50,076 nucleotides of DNA from contig JBCCMB010000007.1 in the NCBI GenBank assembly GCA_039026555.1, positions 1 to 50,076 of the forward strand. The letters are read 5' to 3'. The notes beneath the pieces were generated by a model. It was not told the DNA's origin, made no database searches, and was given only the letters and a program-made list of their open reading frames with translations. Below are positions 26,677 to 34,634 of the stretch, in pieces (the first letter of the stretch is position 1; every line of letters begins with the position of its first letter). The position numbers and the translations under genes were made by a program. This DNA comes from JBCCMB01 sp039026555 (GTDB lineage: Bacteria; Pseudomonadota; Alphaproteobacteria; Caulobacterales; Hyphomonadaceae).

Positions 26677-28467
26677 CTAGCGCTTGAACAGTTTGGACAG
26701 CAGCGAAGATTGTTCCGCCTGCATCTCGCGACCGGTGATGGTCGAGGCGAGGTAATCAATGCCTTGCGTGCATTTGCTGTCGACGGACACGTCCGCGATC
26801 ATCTGGCCGTTATTCGCCGCCGTTCCGAACAATTGCGGATCAAACGGCATCACTAAGGACGGCTCGGTATCGATCGCCTGCGCGAAGTCCTTGACGGGGA
26901 TCTCTGGGCGCTTCGGCATGCCGACCATGTTCAGCACCAGATGCGGCGCATTGTCGTTCGGCCGCGCAGCTTTCAGGAAATCGATCAAATTCTTGCCATT
27001 GCGCAAGGACGCCAGATCAGGGCCTGCGACAATAATAATGTCATCCGCCGACACGATCGTGCCTTTGAACCAATCCGACCAAATGTGCGGCATATCCATA
27101 ACCACAAAGGGTACGGATTTGCGCACTTGCTCGAGAACAGCTGAATAAACGTCTGGATCGAAATCATAAGTTCGATCCAGCGTCGCCGGCGCCGTGAACA
27201 ACGATAGGCGCTCAGTCGCTTTAGTGATCAGGCGATCCAACACCGCTTCGTCGAAGCGTTCAGGCGACAGCAGAGCATCAGCGACGCTCTGCGCGCCCTC
27301 TTCGTTGAAGTCGAGGCCGGTTGTGCCGAAATTGAGATCAAGATCAATCAGGGTGGCGTTTTGCTGCAGACGTTCCGAGACCGCCCACGCGAAGTTATGC
27401 GCGAGCGTGGACGCGCCGCCGCCGCCTTTGACGCCGCAAACAGCGATGGTGCGACCGAAGAAGGGCTGATCGGGATCAACGAAAAGCGACGATATCGCAC
27501 GGATTAACTGAACCGGCTCAAGCGGCGGCACTAGATATTCGCTTACCCCGCGGCGCATCAATTCACGATACAAACGAATGTCGTTCGCCAGCCCGATGAC
27601 GATGACTTTTACGCCTTCGTCGCAATGCTCGGCGAGCATATCAAGCTCCGCCAAAACGGTTTGCGCATCGGAAGTGCATTCTACAATGATCAAATTAGGC
27701 GTCGTCTCAACTGTGTAGCGTTCCACCGCAGCGGCGACGCCACCCGTGAGCACTTCCAGCGATGCGTTCGACATGCGCCGATCGCGGCCCGACGCCTGCA
27801 GCAGGGTTTGCGTCGCTGGACGCTGGCAGTACGCATGAATGGAGATGCGCGGAACAGGACGATCGCCGGCCGCCGCGTCGCCAAAATCATAGTCAAAACC
27901 CAAGCCGGAAGCAGCAGCGTCCATGGGCGGATCATCGGGTAGATCTTCGGGAAGGTCGTTAGGCGTCTCGAAATCGGATTCTTCCGGTGCTGGCGGCGCG
28001 TCCGCGCCAAACTCAAGATCGTCTTCTGTCGCCAGCGTTTCGTCAGCATCGGCGTCAATTTCCGCCGCAAGAGGCGGCGGATCCGATGGTTCTAAATCAG
28101 ACGCCTCTGGCGGTTCGTAATCAAAATCGCTGCTGCTGGTCTCGCCGACCTCACGTGCGCCGGCGGCCACCTCCGCCTCCAACTCCGCGAGTAGACCATC
28201 TGCAAAAGATCCTGTTTCAGTCGCGGAACTCCCGTCTGATCCGTCCGACACGCCCAACGCGTCTTCGATGGCGTCAAACTCTGACGTTTCGGCGTCAAGA
28301 TCATCCCCGAGATCCGCCAGCAGGTCTGTCTCGTCTGCAACATCGTACGCCTCATCACTTAGGGCGTCGGCGAAGCTGCGACCCAAGGGCTTGTCGATAT
28401 CATCCATGTCGAACTCGGGATCTTCGGGAAGGTCTAGGTCCGAATAATCAGTCTTCGAGTCGGTCAT
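26677..28467 (-). CDS. cpaE: Pilus assembly protein CpaE (TadZ-like ParA/MinD ATPase)
   Basis: CpaE/TadZ localises the pilus machinery at the pole. Residues 1 to about 205 are very acidic and low-complexity (Asp/Glu/Ser/Pro). A receiver-like domain follows with AELDMLAEHCDEGVKVIVIG. Then comes a ParA/MinD ATPase domain with the deviant Walker A VKGGGGASTLAHN and VVMDMPHIWSDW. The start at 28467 follows GAGGGGAA; the frame is open further up to 28599 over the end of cpaD, but without a better site. Length 596 residues. Confidence 0.92.
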   Translation of the reverse strand: MTDSKTDYSDLDLPEDPEFDMDDIDKPLGRSFADALSDEAYDVADETDLLADLGDDLDAETSEFDAIEDALGVSDGSDGSSATETGSFADGLLAELEAEVAAGAREVGETSSSDFDYEPPEASDLEPSDPPPLAAEIDADADETLATEDDLEFGADAPPAPEESDFETPNDLPEDLPDDPPMDAAASGLGFDYDFGDAAAGDRPVPRISIHAYCQRPATQTLLQASGRDRRMSNASLEVLTGGVAAAVERYTVETTPNLIIVECTSDAQTVLAELDMLAEHCDEGVKVIVIGLANDIRLYRELMRRGVSEYLVPPLEPVQLIRAISSLFVDPDQPFFGRTIAVCGVKGGGGASTLAHNFAWAVSERLQQNATLIDLDLNFGTTGLDFNEEGAQSVADALLSPERFDEAVLDRLITKATERLSLFTAPATLDRTYDFDPDVYSAVLEQVRKSVPFVVMDMPHIWSDWFKGTIVSADDIIIVAGPDLASLRNGKNLIDFLKAARPNDNAPHLVLNMVGMPKRPEIPVKDFAQAIDTEPSLVMPFDPQLFGTAANNGQMIADVSVDSKCTQGIDYLASTITGREMQAEQSSLLSKLFKR

Positions 28468-28492
28468 CTTCGTATTCCCCTCGCCGGGTTTT

Positions 28493-29155
28493 CTATTCCA
28501 CTGCGTTGGACACGGCGCCGCTTTCAGCAGCCGTCCGTTCGCTGGCCGTTGATTCACCATTTCGGTATTTCTGAAGAACGATCGCACGTCGGCCCGCATC
28601 CGCCGGCGTCATCGCCTGCACGCCGACAAGGTCGGACGGATCGGCGATCATCGCCGCAATTCCGGTCGTTACCGAGCATCCAAAGGGCGCCAGCGGGGTG
28701 TTGGTGCCGGTCGACGACAATTGGATCTCGCTGTAGGTTGGGCAATCGGGCGCATAAACTTCGTAAGCCGCGTATTCGAGGCGAAGCGGCGCGCCGGTGG
28801 GCGCGGCATATGTCTGCTCAACAATATCGGCGGGCGCGACGCCAGCGCTCAAAAGAAGCGCGCGAACCTGCGCCGCGGCCGCTGTCGTATCGCCCATGTC
28901 CGGCGACGCGACGCTGATCTGTCCGGCGCCTTCTTCTTGATAAGCGAATGCAAAGCCTTTGACCCGTTCGCGATCGATTGGGCTTACATGACCGCCAGGT
29001 TCGGGCGCTGCGACGCTCATGCTCTGAGAGATTTCGCGGACGGCGATCTCCCGGTTCGCATTATTCCCCAGCGCAATCGTGGCGGGACTTTGCGAACAGG
29101 CCGCCAATGCTGAAGCGGCGACCGTCAACAAGGCCATGTGTTTTAAAGCGGTCAT
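28493..29155 (-). CDS. cpaD: Pilus assembly lipoprotein CpaD
   Basis: CpaD is the outer-membrane lipoprotein partner of the CpaC secretin. The signal peptide ends in lipobox LAAC with Cys20. The 220-residue protein has the family core: DRERVKGFAFAYQEEGAG, a central LRLEYAAYEVYAPDCP, and FGCSVTTGIAAMIADPSDL near the C-terminus. It starts 11 bp after the cpaC stop with AGGGGA upstream. Confidence 0.92.
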   Translation of the reverse strand: MTALKHMALLTVAASALAACSQSPATIALGNNANREIAVREISQSMSVAAPEPGGHVSPIDRERVKGFAFAYQEEGAGQISVASPDMGDTTAAAAQVRALLLSAGVAPADIVEQTYAAPTGAPLRLEYAAYEVYAPDCPTYSEIQLSSTGTNTPLAPFGCSVTTGIAAMIADPSDLVGVQAMTPADAGRRAIVLQKYRNGESTASERTAAESGAVSNAVE

Positions 29156-29166
29156 GCTCGCGTCCC

Positions 29167-30744
29167 CTAGTCGAAGATAAAGCCGATCGGCCCGGACGGC
29201 CGCGCGGTCTTGTCCGTTGATGCGCCATCAACGCCGTAAACCTCATTTATTCTTCCGAAGAGCACCGTCTGAGCGTCGCGCGCGAGGACGAGACCGTCAT
29301 CCGGCGAACGCAAATTCTGCGGATCCGTGGGATCAACCAGATAGGGCGTTATGATTACGACCAGCTCGGTCTCTTCATTGATGAAATCCCGCGATCTGAA
29401 CAAAGCGCCCAGAACCGGCAAATCCTTCATGCCCGGAATGGCGTCTAGGTTTTGGCGCGTCTGCTCCTGGATCAAACCGGCCATCACCATGCTGCCGCCT
29501 GAAGGCAATTCCACCGTCGTTTCCGCGCGGCGAACTTTTAGACCGGGAATGGAGATGCCGTTGAATGTTACGACTTCGCCCGTCGCGGAATCGACAAAGC
29601 TGCCGCTATTGCCGCCAAGCGAGCCTTGCTCGGTTAGCTCGGAAACTTCCGTCGACACCTTTAATGAGATGCGGCCCTCGGAAAGAACTACAGGGGTGAA
29701 GCCTAAGCCGACGCCGAACGGTTTAAACTCGATCGTAATGCCGTCATCATCTTGACCGACGGGAACTGGGAATTCGCCGCCCGCGAGAAATTTCGCGGCC
29801 TCGCCTGAGATCGCCGTGAGGTTTGGTTCCGCCAATGTCCGAACCAAACCGATCCGCTCCAACGCGTCAATCGCTGCGCCAGCCGAGCTTTGCAGCGTCC
29901 CGCCAACATAGTTTTGATAACTGCCGCCTAGCGAAAGACCGCCCAAAGAGCCGCCCGAGATCGGAAAATTATTCGTCGTCGACAATTGAAAACTTCTGGA
30001 GAAAGGCGCGGCGGGAACAATCCCTTGCAGCTGTTCACCACCGGCATCCAAAAGCGGCAGGCCTGTAACGGTGTCGAACAGGTCAGAGACAGTCTCTGAC
30101 GCAAGGTCGCCGAGACCCAGATTTCCGGTTAGATTGACGCCTAATTGCTTGGTGACGGAGCGCTGCATTTCCACAATGCGCACTTTCAACAGAACCTGGT
30201 CTTTTCCAGAGACGCTGATGAAATTGATAACCGGCGCGTCTTCTTCGACGTAACGCGACGCCATTTGTACCGCTTGGTCCACTTCGGACAGCGTTCCGGC
30301 TTCGCCAGACAACAAAACGGTGCCGTTGACGTATTCCGCGTTGATACTCGAGTTAGGCAAATATCTGGATAGCAAATCTTCTAATTCCGTGACGCCGCGT
30401 CCGCCGACAGTGACGTCCAGCGTCAACAAGGTGCGGCCCTGGCGGTCCAGAAAGATGATGTTGCTCTCGCCTTCATTGAGCGCCATCACAGCCATGCGCC
30501 GGCTGTCTCGCGCAGACACATCAGCGATGGTGGGATTGGCGATGATGACGTCGTCTACGTCCACATCAAATTCAATCAGCGCGGTTTTGTTGACAGCCAA
30601 AGCAAGCGAGCGGCTGGTCGCCGGTTGGCTTTGTTCAAGCGATGCGAGCTTGACGTTTCCCGGCTCGGCGAAGGCGGGATTTGCGGTCAACGCAAACATA
30701 GCGACGGACGCCGCTAGTGTCGCCATACGGACCATCGAACTCAT
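29167..30744 (-). CDS. cpaC: Tad pilus secretin CpaC (RcpA)
   Basis: CpaC forms the outer-membrane pore for the Flp pilus. The signal peptide is 26 residues (ending AFA before EPG). A pilus N-terminal domain (about 40-120) has FDVDVDDVIIANPTIADVS. A BON-like segment LSGEAGTLSEVDQAVQMA and the secretin domain follow, with RTLAEPNLTAISGEAAKFL, GEFPVPVGQ and a C-terminal ETELVVIITPYLV. The frame stays open to 30936, but the ATG at 30744, just after the cpaB stop and before the signal peptide, is clearly the start. Length 525. Confidence 0.96.
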   Translation of the reverse strand: MSSMVRMATLAASVAMFALTANPAFAEPGNVKLASLEQSQPATSRSLALAVNKTALIEFDVDVDDVIIANPTIADVSARDSRRMAVMALNEGESNIIFLDRQGRTLLTLDVTVGGRGVTELEDLLSRYLPNSSINAEYVNGTVLLSGEAGTLSEVDQAVQMASRYVEEDAPVINFISVSGKDQVLLKVRIVEMQRSVTKQLGVNLTGNLGLGDLASETVSDLFDTVTGLPLLDAGGEQLQGIVPAAPFSRSFQLSTTNNFPISGGSLGGLSLGGSYQNYVGGTLQSSAGAAIDALERIGLVRTLAEPNLTAISGEAAKFLAGGEFPVPVGQDDDGITIEFKPFGVGLGFTPVVLSEGRISLKVSTEVSELTEQGSLGGNSGSFVDSATGEVVTFNGISIPGLKVRRAETTVELPSGGSMVMAGLIQEQTRQNLDAIPGMKDLPVLGALFRSRDFINEETELVVIITPYLVDPTDPQNLRSPDDGLVLARDAQTVLFGRINEVYGVDGASTDKTARPSGPIGFIFD

Positions 30745-30745
30745 T

Positions 30746-31588
30746 CTAGCTGCCCCCCGCCGCGGCGTAGGTCGGGTCGCCGCCATAGGAATAAATCGGA
30801 ACGCCGTAAGCGTCGTCGCCCGCAACGATCGCGCGTGCACGCGGCGTGGAACCGCTTGGCGCGTCCGCTTCGCCCAGGCTGCGCAAGGTAAAATGTAAAT
30901 CGCCCATCTCGTCCGCTGCGGACAGCAATTCAGCATCTTCTTTTGTCAGTTCGACGGTCGCGCGAGTGCCCTCGACAACTTGTGCTTCATCCTCTGGGCC
31001 TTCTGTCCGGAAGGTCGAGTCGATCGCTAAAACGCGGATGTTCGCCAAAATGGTGTCGGGCGCCACAGATTGCGAAATCGTGTCGCCGCGAATGACGTCG
31101 ACATAACGCACCAAAATGACATCGACGCGATCATTTGGCATGATGAAGCCGCCGGCCGCGGTTTCTGCGGAGATTTCGACGGATACGGCGCGCATGCCAG
31201 GCGTCAACACCGCAGCCATAAAGCCTGCTTCCCCGGGATGAACGATCTTGGTGCTCGTAATCGGCTCACCGGCCACCAATTGCGTACGAACCACTGCGCC
31301 GGCGTGCGCCTCAAGCGCTTCTGGGTCGTCCTCATCCGTTACGAAAGCGCTTGTCGGCGCGTCTGTCGGCCAAGGCTGCCAGACGAGATCGTTTTCCGAG
31401 AGATAGTGACCGATCGGCAAATCGTTTTTTGCGACAAGTACATTTGTTAATTCAGTTTCCACCGGCTGCGCGATGATTGTCGGCGCAGCAGCGGGTGCAG
31501 GTTGGGCTTGCATATTGCTGACGATAAACGCTGCGCCAATGGCGGCGACCGCAGCGACCAGCAAGATCAAAATGCGCATGATAGACAT
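30746..31588 (-). CDS. cpaB: Flp pilus assembly protein CpaB (RcpC)
   Basis: CpaB is a periplasmic pilus assembly factor tied to the secretin. A single N-terminal membrane helix (about 4-24) is followed by a SAF domain with LTNVLVAKNDLPIGHYLSENDL and the conserved GMRAVSVEISAETAAGGFIMPNDRVDVILV core. Length 280. A strong Shine-Dalgarno AAGGAGGG precedes the ATG by 4 bp, and a hairpin abuts it (listed separately). cpaC follows 1 bp after the stop. Confidence 0.94.
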   Translation of the reverse strand: MSIMRILILLVAAVAAIGAAFIVSNMQAQPAPAAAPTIIAQPVETELTNVLVAKNDLPIGHYLSENDLVWQPWPTDAPTSAFVTDEDDPEALEAHAGAVVRTQLVAGEPITSTKIVHPGEAGFMAAVLTPGMRAVSVEISAETAAGGFIMPNDRVDVILVRYVDVIRGDTISQSVAPDTILANIRVLAIDSTFRTEGPEDEAQVVEGTRATVELTKEDAELLSAADEMGDLHFTLRSLGEADAPSGSTPRARAIVAGDDAYGVPIYSYGGDPTYAAAGGS

Positions 31589-31592
31589 GAAG

Positions 31593-31627
31593 CCCTCCTT
31601 AGGAATCCAGGTCGGATTCCTCCTTTA
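31593..31627 (-). promoter_or_regulatory. Hairpin flanked by two Shine-Dalgarno-like sequences before cpaB
   Basis: On the minus strand AGGAATCC-GACCT-GGATTCCT forms a perfect 8-bp stem with a 5-nt loop at 31601-31621. It touches the cpaB ribosome binding site AAGGAGGG (31593-31600). Another AAAGGAGGA (31618-31626) runs into its 5' arm. It could alter ribosome access or mark an RNA end after cpaA. No U-run follows, so it is not a simple terminator. Confidence 0.45.
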
Positions 31628-31700
31628 CGGGCGGAGTCTTTCACGCGTGTTCTAAAGCAACGTTAACTTGGCCTGCTAAGCGGGCGGATATTCCGATTGT

Positions 31701-32207
31701 CTATAAATTCACGAGACTCATGGCCTGAGCCAACACGGGAGAGGCGCCCGCCGCCCATAGTCCGCCAAATGCGATTGCGACAGCGTAGGGCGCGCCGACG
31801 TCCGGCGACAACAAACGCTTAGCCCAACCTGCGTCGCTTCTTACGTTTAACCGGCGCAGAAGAATAATGATCGCCGCAAGCACCCCGCCCGATAAAGCCA
31901 TCGCTAGCAAGAATTCGTAACCGCCAACCCAGCCCGTCCAAATCGACGCCGCTGCGATGAGTTTCGCATCCCCACCGCCGAACACGCGCAAAAAGAAAAG
32001 CATCGCGCAAACGACGAGAGCGATCGCTCCAGCGGCGACATGCATCCCAATTTCAGCCCAACCGAGTCCCGCTAAGTACGCCGCCGGCAAAAAAGCCAGC
32101 GCCAAAGCCGCCGACACCCAATTCGGAATAGTCATCGTCGCAATGTCATGAAGCGCCGCGAACACCAATAAAAGCGGAAAGACGGCGCATATTGCGATCA
32201 AAAACAT
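31701..32207 (-). CDS. cpaA: Prepilin peptidase CpaA (TadV)
   Basis: CpaA is the A24-family aspartic protease that cleaves the Flp prepilin and the TadE/F pseudopilins. The 168-residue protein has four to six membrane helices. The two catalytic aspartates are visible: Asp21 in LHDIATMTIPNW and Asp80 in the GxGD-type motif FGGGDAK. It is much smaller than PilD because it lacks the methyltransferase part, as usual for TadV. It lies downstream of flp after a terminator and upstream of cpaB. Confidence 0.93.
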   Translation of the reverse strand: MFLIAICAVFPLLLVFAALHDIATMTIPNWVSAALALAFLPAAYLAGLGWAEIGMHVAAGAIALVVCAMLFFLRVFGGGDAKLIAAASIWTGWVGGYEFLLAMALSGGVLAAIIILLRRLNVRSDAGWAKRLLSPDVGAPYAVAIAFGGLWAAGASPVLAQAMSLVNL

Positions 32208-32249
32208 TTGAGCCCTCCGGCTGGCAAGGCGTTCAGCCTATCGACGCTA

Positions 32250-32268
32250 CGTAAAAAGAGGCTTTACG
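32250..32268 (-). promoter_or_regulatory. Inverted repeat upstream of cpaA
   Basis: CGTAAA-N7-TTTACG, a perfect inverted hexamer repeat, lies 43 bp upstream of the cpaA start. Spacing suits a dimeric DNA-binding protein. The regulator is not known. Confidence 0.35.
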
Positions 32269-32302
32269 CCGCCATTTGTCTTTATATGTCGACAAACGCA
32301 AA

Positions 32303-32329
32303 GAAGCCGCCGGGCGAACCGGCGGCTTC
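32303..32329 (-). terminator. Intrinsic terminator after the flp pilin gene
   Basis: A perfect 11-bp stem GAAGCCGCCGG/CCGGCGGCTTC with a 5-nt loop lies 43 bp after the pilin stop. On the minus strand TTTGCGTTTG follows the stem. It would let the abundant pilin mRNA end before cpaA. Confidence 0.75.
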
Positions 32330-32371
32330 TCCTCTGCAGCCCTTAGGCTGCGGCGTCTAAACCAACGAGGC

Positions 32372-32542
32372 TTAGGCAGGTGCGACGATTTTGCCGCCAA
32401 TGCCGTTCAGCGTGTTGTTGGTGTTGTTGCCGACGGTCGTTGCGCCGCCGATAACCGCAACTGCGATAAGCGCGGCGATCAGGCCGTACTCGATCGCCGT
32501 GGCGCCGGATTTGTCCTTCAGGAAACGGACGAGCTTTTGCAT
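32372..32542 (-). CDS. flp: Flp family type IVb pilin
   Basis: This is the major pilin subunit, only 56 residues long. It begins with the basic leader MQKLVRFLKDKSG, followed by ATAIEYGLIAALIAVAVIGG. The prepilin cleavage site is between Gly13 and Ala14, and the mature protein has the family Glu5-Tyr6 pair. A hydrophobic helix and a short Asn/Gly-rich tail follow. GGAG lies 8 bp before the ATG. CpaA should process it. It is the first gene on the minus strand of the tad locus and has its own terminator. Confidence 0.95.
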   Translation of the reverse strand: MQKLVRFLKDKSGATAIEYGLIAALIAVAVIGGATTVGNNTNNTLNGIGGKIVAPA

Positions 32543-32906
32543 CTTATTTCTCCGCTATGCATGGCGTTAAAGCCACCACAAGAACCATCACCCGCGGTGG
32601 TGATGAAAGGTATAGGGCATGCGAGTAAAATCCACGTAAAAGACTACAAAAATTTTCCGTCTATATTGTTATCTATTTTTTAACTACGATTTTTATTCAT
32701 ATTACTAAATGAATACTACTCCAAAATCACAACAAATCGCAAATCAAGAGTTCGCGCGCGCGCGCCGCGCGAGTCTATATATACGCGAGGCGGCATGTGC
32801 GGCGTCGAATCCGGACGACCCACACCCAAATCGGGCCTGCGGCCTTTTAGTCTTTCGTTCAGGCTTAGCTGCTAGCGTCGCACAAAGATTTTTGGGAGTC
32901 GCCAAA
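32543..32906. other. 364-bp control region between flp and the secretin-N-domain gene
   Basis: No gene is visible here. The part at 32636-32720 is clearly AT-richer than the surroundings and should hold the flp promoter. It contains a CtrA-like site at 32669-32684. An inverted repeat CATCACC/GGTGATG lies in the flp leader near 32586-32606. On the other side 32753-32787 holds a (CG)6 run and an alternating TATATATACGCG tract before the plus-strand genes. GGGAG at 32894 is the ribosome binding site of the next gene. Confidence 0.6.
32669..32684 (+). promoter_or_regulatory. CtrA-like site in the flp promoter region
   Basis: TTAT-CTATTTT-TTAAC matches the CtrA consensus TTAA-N7-TTAAC at eight of nine fixed positions. 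It sits about 127 bp upstream of flp in an AT-rich stretch. In Caulobacter, CtrA activates pilA, so the site is plausible here; binding is inferred. Confidence 0.4.
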
Positions 32907-33350
32907 ATGGTTCGGAATTTGTCCGCCCTGGCTTGCGCCGCCGCGCTCTGCCTCGCGCCAATATCAGCGGAAGCGTCGAGCACGTTGAAAGTTGTCATCG
33001 ACCAAGCGCAGACCATTCGTTTGTCGCGTCCCGCCGCCGGCATTGTCATTGGCAACCCTTCAATCGCGGGTGTCGCTATCCACGACCAGCGCACGCTTTT
33101 GGTGACCGGCCGCGCTTATGGATCGACCAATCTCATGGTGATGGACGCCGCCGGCCGAAAAATCTTCGAAAGCGTCGTGGCGGTTCACGGCGCCGGCGTC
33201 AGTGAGCTCACAATCGTCCGCGCCGGCGGCACCGCGTCTTACTCCTGCGTCGATAAATGTCGCGGCGTCGTCCAAGTCGGGGACGAACAAGGTCATTTCG
33301 AGAGCATACTGGGCACCCAGGCCGGCAAATCCGGCGCCGCCTCGCAATAG
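32907..33350 (+). CDS. Stand-alone secretin N-terminal-domain protein of the tad locus
   Basis: This is a 147-residue exported protein. The signal peptide ends around SAEA before SST. The rest is one pilus-assembly N-terminal domain, as found at the start of CpaC: QTIRLSRPAAGIVIGNPSIA, then TLLVTGRAYGSTNLMVMDAAGR. Two cysteines near the C-terminus (CVDKC) could form a disulfide. There is no secretin barrel. The start at 32907 has GGGAG 8 bp upstream; a longer frame from 32709 crosses the control region and is not credible. It probably assists the CpaC channel. Confidence 0.82.
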   Translation: MVRNLSALACAAALCLAPISAEASSTLKVVIDQAQTIRLSRPAAGIVIGNPSIAGVAIHDQRTLLVTGRAYGSTNLMVMDAAGRKIFESVVAVHGAGVSELTIVRAGGTASYSCVDKCRGVVQVGDEQGHFESILGTQAGKSGAASQ

Positions 33351-33367
33351 GGCTTTAAGCGCAGCTT

Positions 33368-33400
33368 ATCCGTTTGCATTTTTCTGCAAATTTAACGGAT
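33368..33400. repeat. Inverted repeat between the N-domain gene and tadE
   Basis: ATCCGTT (33368-33374) pairs with AACGGAT (33394-33400), and an inner TGCA/TGCA pair (33375-33378, 33385-33388) continues the stem with a bulge. It lies 17 bp after one stop and about 95 bp before tadE. It may be an attenuator or an operator. Confidence 0.35.
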
Positions 33401-33495
33401 CGGACAAACCTTTGATCAACGCATCCTTGGTATCGTGATTGCATGACCATGCTCCGATGATCGAGACGAGCTGTTTTGTTGACGAGGGTCGCATA

Positions 33496-34032
33496 ATGAG
33501 TGCGAGAAAGCCGCTTTGGCGACAGCGCTATGAGAGGTTTGTAGCCGACAGCGAAGGCGTTGTGGCGGTGGAATTCGCCATGATCGCTTTTCCCTTTTTC
33601 ATTCTGACCATCGGTCTGATGGAAGTGGCTTTGATCTTCCTTATGTCGACGACCTTGGACTATGGAACGGAACGCGCGTCTCGGCAGATTCGAACCGGAG
33701 AGTTCGTCGGAAGCGGGTTGAGCGCCGCAGGCTTCAAGCAGGACATTTGCGACAATCTGTTCGGTCTGATGGACTGCGACGGAAAGTTGCACGTCGATGT
33801 CAAAACGCTCGATGATTTCGGCGACGCCGATTTGAGTATGCCCATCGACGATGACGGAAACTTCACCCCAGATGCCGATTTTACGCTGGGCGATCGCGAC
33901 AGTCTTGTGTTGGTTCGCGTCTATTATGAGTGGGATCTCATTACACCTATGGTTTCGCAAGCGATGGCGAATTCTGGCGGATCTCGGCGCATCCTCGCAT
34001 CTGTCGTCGCTTTCCAGAATGAGCCGTTCTGA
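33496..34032 (+). CDS. tadE: TadE-like pseudopilin
   Basis: This is a 178-residue TadE-family minor pseudopilin. A basic N-terminus precedes GVVAVEFAMIAFPFFILTIG, the prepilin-like hydrophobic helix with its Glu. The motif LDYGTERASRQIRTGE follows, as in TadE proteins of this clade. CpaA should cleave it. GAGGG precedes the ATG at 33496; an upstream in-frame ATG at 33439 has no such site. The stop and the next start share one base (TGATG). Confidence 0.9.
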   Translation: MSARKPLWRQRYERFVADSEGVVAVEFAMIAFPFFILTIGLMEVALIFLMSTTLDYGTERASRQIRTGEFVGSGLSAAGFKQDICDNLFGLMDCDGKLHVDVKTLDDFGDADLSMPIDDDGNFTPDADFTLGDRDSLVLVRVYYEWDLITPMVSQAMANSGGSRRILASVVAFQNEPF

Positions 34033-34634
34033 TGTTGTATGCGATGCAAAATTTCGCCCGCACAGCGAAGACTGAGATCAAAGCGTTTTTCGTCGACAAC
34101 AAAGCTGTCGCGGTTATCGAGTTCGCGCTTCTATTGCCATTCATGGCGATTCTCTATCTCGGCTCCATTGAGATCTCCTTCTTGATCGCAATCGACCGAC
34201 GCGTCACGGCCACGTCCAGCACAATCGGCGATCTCGTTGCGCGCGCCGACGTGATTGATCTGGAAGACGCTGAAAACATTTTTAAAGTCTCGGACTCTCT
34301 CTTCTCGCCGTATGATCCGACGCCAGCCGAGGTTCGTGTCACGTCGATCGTTGATGATGGCGGCACCGCAAAAGTCGAGTGGAGCCAAGCGCAAAACACC
34401 GCGCCTTACCCTGCGGGCTCAAGCATCACCGTCGACGCCGGCGTCTTGCCCGCCGGCGGAAGCGTGATCTACGCAGAAGTCAGCTACAGATACACGCAAG
34501 GCTTCGGCTATCTCCTGCAAAACGGCAGCGAAATCAAAGACGATTTCTATCTTCGCCCGCGCAAGAATGACAAAGTCCTTTGGATCGGCCCAGGCGGGCC
34601 GAACGGATCGGGCGGCACGGACGACGACGACTAA
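34032..34634 (+). CDS. TadE/TadF-like pseudopilin
   Basis: This is the second pseudopilin, 200 residues, starting within the TadE stop codon and so coupled to it. AVAVIEFALLLPFMAILYLG is the prepilin-like helix with Glu; a beta-rich extracellular part follows. The C-terminus is GGPNGSGGTDDDD, a flexible acidic tail. It overlaps the convergent pabC stop by 4 bp. It may be TadF or a second TadE; these are hard to tell apart by sequence. Confidence 0.88.
   Translation: MLYAMQNFARTAKTEIKAFFVDNKAVAVIEFALLLPFMAILYLGSIEISFLIAIDRRVTATSSTIGDLVARADVIDLEDAENIFKVSDSLFSPYDPTPAEVRVTSIVDDGGTAKVEWSQAQNTAPYPAGSSITVDAGVLPAGGSVIYAEVSYRYTQGFGYLLQNGSEIKDDFYLRPRKNDKVLWIGPGGPNGSGGTDDDD

Noticed and set aside
30745..30936. 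Long N-terminal extension of CpaC.
   Set aside because: It overlaps the end of cpaB in another frame, and the true signal peptide begins at the ATG at 30744.
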